A stretch of 64,000 nucleotides of DNA from an uncultured Paludibaculum sp. (lineage in GTDB: Bacteria > Acidobacteriota > Terriglobia > Bryobacterales > Bryobacteraceae), in contig NZ_OY762268.1 of assembly GCF_963665245.1 (NCBI RefSeq), positions 124,001 to 188,000 on the forward strand, written 5' to 3'. Position 1 is the stretch's first letter; every line of letters begins with the position of its first letter. Below, one piece after another: positions 60,901 to 64,000 of the stretch. A model generated the notes under the pieces. It was given only the letters and a program-made list of their open reading frames with translations, ran no database searches and was not told where the DNA came from. A program made the position numbers and the translations under genes.

Positions 60901-62229
60901 ATGAATCGCCGTAGCTTTCTCCACACGGGCGCCGCCGGTTTTGCCGCCCTGAACGCCTTTGCCGACGACAAGCCCAAACGCGTCGGCCTCATCGGCACCG
61001 GCTGGTACGGCAAGTGCGACCTGCTGCGCCTCATCCAGGTGGCGCCTGTCGATGTCGTCTCCCTATGCGATGTCGATCGCAATATGGTCGCCGCCGCAGC
61101 GGACATCGTGGCTTCCCGTCAGGTGTCGAAGAAGAAACCGCGCGCGTTTCACGACTACCGCGAGATGTTGAAAGAGAAGGATCTCGACATCGTTCTCATT
61201 GCGACGCCCGACCACTGGCACGCGCTCGCCATGATCGAGGCCGTGAAGTCCGGCGCCGACGTCTACGTCCAGAAGCCCATCAGCGTCGACATCACGGAAG
61301 GCGAAGCCATGCTGGCCGCGGCCCGCAAGTACAAGCGCGTTGTCCAGGTGGGCACGCAGCGCCGCTCGACTCCGCATCTGATGGAGGCCCGCGACGAGAT
61401 CGTGCGCTCCGGCAAACTCGGGAAAATCGGCCTGGTCGAGATCTGCTGCTACTACCCGATGCGTGCCCGCGGCGATGCGCCGGACATCGCGCCGCCCGAG
61501 AATCTCGACTACGAAATGTGGACCGGACCCGCGCCCATGCGCCCCTACAACCGGCTCATTCACCCGCGCTCCTGGCGCGCCTTCATGGAATACGGCAACG
61601 GTATCGTCGGCGACATGGCCATCCACATGTTCGACATGGTTCGCTGGATGATGGATCTCGGCTGGCCCACCAGTGTGTCGTCCGAAGGCGGCATCCTCAT
61701 GGACAAGGCGAGCCGGTCGAACATCTCCGATACGCAGACCGCGACCTTCGACTACCCCGACGTGAAAATCGTGTGGACGCACCGCACGTGGGGGCAGCCG
61801 CCGGATCCGAAGTACCCCTGGGCCGCCACGCTCTACGGCGACAAGGGCACTCTCAAGGCCAGTGTGATGGGCTACGACTTCACGCCCGTTCAGGGCACGC
61901 CCATCCACAAGGACGTCACCTACGAGTTCGAGCAATATCCCGAGGACCGCACCGAGAAGGACCTCGAGCGCCATTGCGCGCCGGCGATTCGCGGCCACAT
62001 GAAGAACCTGCTCGAAAACATCGCCTCGCGCGGCAAGCCGGTTGCCGACATCGAACAGGGCCACATCTCCACGGCAAGCTGCATCCTGGCCAATCTCTCC
62101 ATGAAGCTCGGCCGCTCCTTGAAATGGGATCCGGTGAAGGGCAGGGTAGTGGGCGACGAAGAAGCCAATAAGCTGCTCGCCCGGCCTTACCGCAAGCCCT
62201 GGGTCCATCCCACCGCCGCCAACGTCTAG
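60901..62229 (+). CDS. Tat-exported Gfo/Idh/MocA-family oxidoreductase
   Basis: 442 residues; AAGGAG upstream of the ATG. The N-terminus MNRRSFLHTGAAGFAAL is a Tat signal. NAD(P)-binding domain: KRVGLIGTGWYGKCDLLRL (GxGxxG), DVVSLCDVD, IVLIATPDHWHALAMIEAV and the catalytic-site EKP-type motif as VYVQKPIS (Lys retained). A C-terminal alpha/beta domain follows with GNGIVGDMAIHMFDMVRWMM, whose D and H are typical active-site residues. Exported members such as glucose-fructose oxidoreductase keep their cofactor bound and pass Tat folded. It probably oxidises or rearranges a sugar in the periplasm. Ends at a terminator. Confidence 0.9.
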   Translation: MNRRSFLHTGAAGFAALNAFADDKPKRVGLIGTGWYGKCDLLRLIQVAPVDVVSLCDVDRNMVAAAADIVASRQVSKKKPRAFHDYREMLKEKDLDIVLIATPDHWHALAMIEAVKSGADVYVQKPISVDITEGEAMLAAARKYKRVVQVGTQRRSTPHLMEARDEIVRSGKLGKIGLVEICCYYPMRARGDAPDIAPPENLDYEMWTGPAPMRPYNRLIHPRSWRAFMEYGNGIVGDMAIHMFDMVRWMMDLGWPTSVSSEGGILMDKASRSNISDTQTATFDYPDVKIVWTHRTWGQPPDPKYPWAATLYGDKGTLKASVMGYDFTPVQGTPIHKDVTYEFEQYPEDRTEKDLERHCAPAIRGHMKNLLENIASRGKPVADIEQGHISTASCILANLSMKLGRSLKWDPVKGRVVGDEEANKLLARPYRKPWVHPTAANV

Positions 62230-62233
62230 ACGC

Positions 62234-62263
62234 AAAAATGGGGACGCCCGTTAAGGCATCCCC
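62234..62263 (-). terminator. Hairpin terminator, best for the minus-strand ndk operon
   Basis: GGGGACGCC (62240-62248) and GGCATCCCC (62255-62263) pair with one mismatch around 6 nt. Read on the minus strand, the stem is followed by ATTTTTG (62239-62233), a T run suited to ending sucC-sucD-ndk transcription; on the plus strand it can also stop the oxidoreductase transcript. Confidence 0.75.
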
Positions 62264-62286
62264 TCTTCCAACAGAAAACGATCTGG

Positions 62287-62700
62287 CTAGTTGAGTTCGT
62301 AGCCGCGGAAGAACCACGCCAGTTCAATGGCCGCGTTCTCCTGGCTGTCTGAGCCGTGGCTCGCATTGCGGCCGATGTTCGCGCCGTAGAGCTTCCGAAC
62401 CGTGCCGGCTTCCGCCTTCTCCGGATTCGTCGCGCCCATCACTTCGCGCCACTTGGCCACCGCGTCCTCACGCTCCAGCGCCAGCAGGATCACCGGACCC
62501 TCGGTCATGAAGGCGATCAGCTCTTCGAAGAAGCCCTTGCCCTTGTGGACAGCGTAGAAGCCCTCGGCGATCGGGCGCGTCAGGTGCTGTTTCCGCAGTG
62601 CGAGTACTTTGAACCCGTTCTTTTCAATCAGGGCGAGAATGTTGCCCGCGTTTCCGTCCGCAACGGCGTCCGGCTTGATAATGGCGAATGTACGTTCCAT
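62287..62700 (-). CDS. ndk: Nucleoside diphosphate kinase
   Basis: 137 residues, standard length. Transfers phosphate from NTPs to NDPs through a phosphohistidine. ERTFAIIKPDAV is the family N-terminus (Lys contacts phosphate), and NIGRNASHGSDS holds active-site H115. Also VMGATNPEKAEAGTVRKLYG, which binds the nucleotide. It lies 6 bp after sucD on the same strand, a sensible pairing because succinyl-CoA ligase makes NTP that Ndk can equilibrate. Confidence 0.97.
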   Translation of the reverse strand: MERTFAIIKPDAVADGNAGNILALIEKNGFKVLALRKQHLTRPIAEGFYAVHKGKGFFEELIAFMTEGPVILLALEREDAVAKWREVMGATNPEKAEAGTVRKLYGANIGRNASHGSDSQENAAIELAWFFRGYELN

Positions 62701-62706
62701 AGTTCC

Positions 62707-63582
62707 TTAAAGCTTGAGAGCTGCCTTGGCGCGATCGCCGAGATCGGCGGGCGTCGGGCATACGATAATGCCGGCGTCTTCCATGGCGGCCATCTTGTCT
62801 GATGCCTTGCCGGAGCCACCGGAGATGATTGCGCCGGCGTGGCCCATACGGCGGCCGGGCGGCGCGGTCTGGCCCGCGATGAAACCGATCACCGGCTTCT
62901 TCACGAACTCTTTCACATACGCGGCGGCGAGCTCTTCGGCATTGCCGCCGATCTCACCGATCATGATGATGGCCTCGGTCGCCGGGTCCTCATTGAACAG
63001 CCGCAGCGCATCGATGTGCGTCGTGCCGATAATAGGATCCCCGCCGATGCCGATACACGTGCTCTGGCCGATGCCAAGGGCCGACAACTGACCCACCGCT
63101 TCATAGGTCAGTGTGCCGGAGCGTGATACGACGCCCACTGGACCGGGCTTGTGAATGTGACCAGGCATGATGCCGATCTTGCACTCGCCCGGAGTAATGA
63201 TGCCGGGGCAGTTCGGACCAATCAGCCGTGTACCCGGCTTGGTCTTCAGGTACTGCCACGCCTTCACCATGTCCATCGCCGGAATGCCTTCCGTGATGCA
63301 CACCACCAGGGGCAGACCCGCGTCAGCGGCTTCCATGATGGCTTCCGCCGCGAACGGCGGAGGAACGAAGATCACTGTGGCGTTGGCGCCGGTGGTGTTC
63401 ACTGCTTCGGTCACGGTGTCGAATACGGGCCGCTCCAGGTGGGTCGTGCCGCCCTTGCCGGGCGTGACGCCGCCGACGATGTTCGTGCCGTAAGCGATCG
63501 ACTGCAGGGCGTGGAAAGTGCCCTCTTTGCCCGTGAAGCCCTGCACGAGCACGCGCGTGTTCTTGTTGACCAGTACGCTCAT
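62707..63582 (-). CDS. sucD: Succinate-CoA ligase [ADP/GDP-forming] subunit alpha
   Basis: 291 residues. TCA-cycle enzyme that makes ATP or GTP from succinyl-CoA together with SucC. CoA-binding domain starts VLVQGFTGKEGTFH; PGKGGTTHLERPVF, CITEGIPAMDMV and GPNCPGIITPGECKIGIMPG are family motifs; the phosphorylated histidine is H248 in GRRMGHAGAIISGG. 15 bp after sucC and 6 bp before ndk, so one operon. Confidence 0.97.
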   Translation of the reverse strand: MSVLVNKNTRVLVQGFTGKEGTFHALQSIAYGTNIVGGVTPGKGGTTHLERPVFDTVTEAVNTTGANATVIFVPPPFAAEAIMEAADAGLPLVVCITEGIPAMDMVKAWQYLKTKPGTRLIGPNCPGIITPGECKIGIMPGHIHKPGPVGVVSRSGTLTYEAVGQLSALGIGQSTCIGIGGDPIIGTTHIDALRLFNEDPATEAIIMIGEIGGNAEELAAAYVKEFVKKPVIGFIAGQTAPPGRRMGHAGAIISGGSGKASDKMAAMEDAGIIVCPTPADLGDRAKAALKL

Positions 63583-63597
63583 GGTTGGGATCCCTTT

Positions 63598-64000
63598 CTA
63601 CTGCGCGAGCGCGACGACCTTCTCGGCCGCGTCCTTCATGCCGTCGGCCACCGTGAAGTTCAGGCCGGACTCCTTCAGGATCAGGCGCCCTTCCTGCACA
63701 TTGGTGCCTTCCATGCGAATCACCAGCGGCAGGTTCATGCCGAGTTCGCGGGAAGCATCCACCACGCCCGAGGCCAGCGTGTCGCAGCGCAGGATGCCGC
63801 CGAAGATATTGATCAGCACGGCCTTCACGCTCTTGTCGTCCATCAGGATGCGGAACGCGTTCTTGATCTGTTCCTTGTTCGCGCCGCCGCCGACGTCCAG
63901 GAAGTTCGCCGGACTCCCGCCCGCGTACTTGATGATGTCCATCGTCGCCATCGCCAGGCCCGCGCCGTTCACCATGCAGCCGACGCTGCCGTCGAGCTTG
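63598..64000 (-). CDS. sucC: Succinate-CoA ligase subunit beta, C-terminal part only
   Basis: The frame is open to the window end, so 134 C-terminal residues are seen; the start lies beyond. KLDGSVGCMVNGAGLAMATMD and YAGGSPANFLDVGGGANKEQ (the CoA-ligase beta 'GGGA' loop), then INIFGGILRCDTLASGV and VIRMEGTNVQEGR are typical of SucC's C-terminal domain. First gene visible of sucC-sucD-ndk. Confidence 0.96.
   Translation of the reverse strand, partial: KLDGSVGCMVNGAGLAMATMDIIKYAGGSPANFLDVGGGANKEQIKNAFRILMDDKSVKAVLINIFGGILRCDTLASGVVDASRELGMNLPLVIRMEGTNVQEGRLILKESGLNFTVADGMKDAAEKVVALAQ

Noticed and set aside
1..64000. CRISPR arrays, rRNA genes, intact insertion sequences or prophage
   Set aside because: No regularly spaced repeats, rRNA sequence or complete transposase was seen; the tail-collar gene is isolated from any other phage gene.

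Overview
The window looks like chromosomal DNA of an Acidobacteriota bacterium, most likely of the Bryobacterales/Solibacter type. This is inferred from gene content, not from a marker gene. The supporting features are a PadR regulator overlapping a very large MacB-like permease with no ATPase partner (acidobacterial duplicated orphan permease architecture), a 1,209-residue Oar-like TonB-dependent receptor with an N-terminal carboxypeptidase-regulatory domain, an ECF sigma factor overlapping a TPR Ser/Thr kinase, a PEP-CTERM exoprotein, many exported Tat-dependent enzymes and high GC. Coding density is high, and many neighbouring genes overlap by 4 nt (ATGA).

Layout. 1-4.1 kb: end of a carbohydrate locus (GH16, GH31, sugar-acid type MFS permease). 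4.2-7.2 kb: DJ-1/PfpI protein, then the sigma factor-kinase pair. 7.4-10.7 kb: a 1,080-residue secreted thermolysin-family protease. 10.7-17.5 kb: a tripartite RND efflux operon with a divergent ArsR-type regulator and candidate operators. 17.5-20.7 kb: small membrane proteins, a methyltransferase and a fused JAB-like/ExeA-like protein. 20.7-26.6 kb: a minus-strand housekeeping run (YmdB, a duplicated-domain exoprotein, TsaC, homocysteine methyltransferase-MTHFR fusion, MutM, SAM hydroxide adenosyltransferase). 26.6-29.8 kb: cysteine desulfurase, MnmA, LpxL-type acyltransferase. 29.8-35.6 kb: an unusual cluster of two tandem large exported metzincin-type metalloproteases with a TPR exoprotein and a half-size ExbB-like protein. 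35.7-38.8 kb: ADOP permease and PadR with a near-perfect 32-bp palindromic operator over its promoter. 39.2-42.8 kb: the Oar-like receptor. 42.9-46.7 kb: Tat-exported aminotransferase, AlkD-like repair protein, MFS and GNAT. 47-49.6 kb: a PEP-CTERM protein, a post-PEP-CTERM-type protein and a PA-domain metallopeptidase. 49.7-50.9 kb: GH43.

The most notable locus is 50.9-56.9 kb. It is a five-gene minus-strand operon joining ergothioneine biosynthesis (EgtB, EgtD), a CxxxxC flavin disulfide oxidoreductase, and a fused permease/substrate-binding ABC protein with its ATPase, the architecture of the ergothioneine importer EgtUV. Together they would make a synthesis, uptake and redox-recycling module for one thiol. 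The coupling of the oxidoreductase and importer to ergothioneine is inferred from context.

57-60 kb is a low-density, decayed stretch: a short tail-collar protein, an IS1634/IS4-type transposase remnant, a zinc-ribbon protein, a PIN toxin whose UPF0175 antitoxin has an in-frame stop, and about 840 bp without a credible gene, ending at tRNA-Val(CAC). 60.2-64 kb: an exported methyltransferase, a Tat-exported Gfo/Idh/MocA oxidoreductase, and ndk-sucD-sucC (sucC cut by the window end). I saw no CRISPR array, rRNA, intact IS or replication origin.
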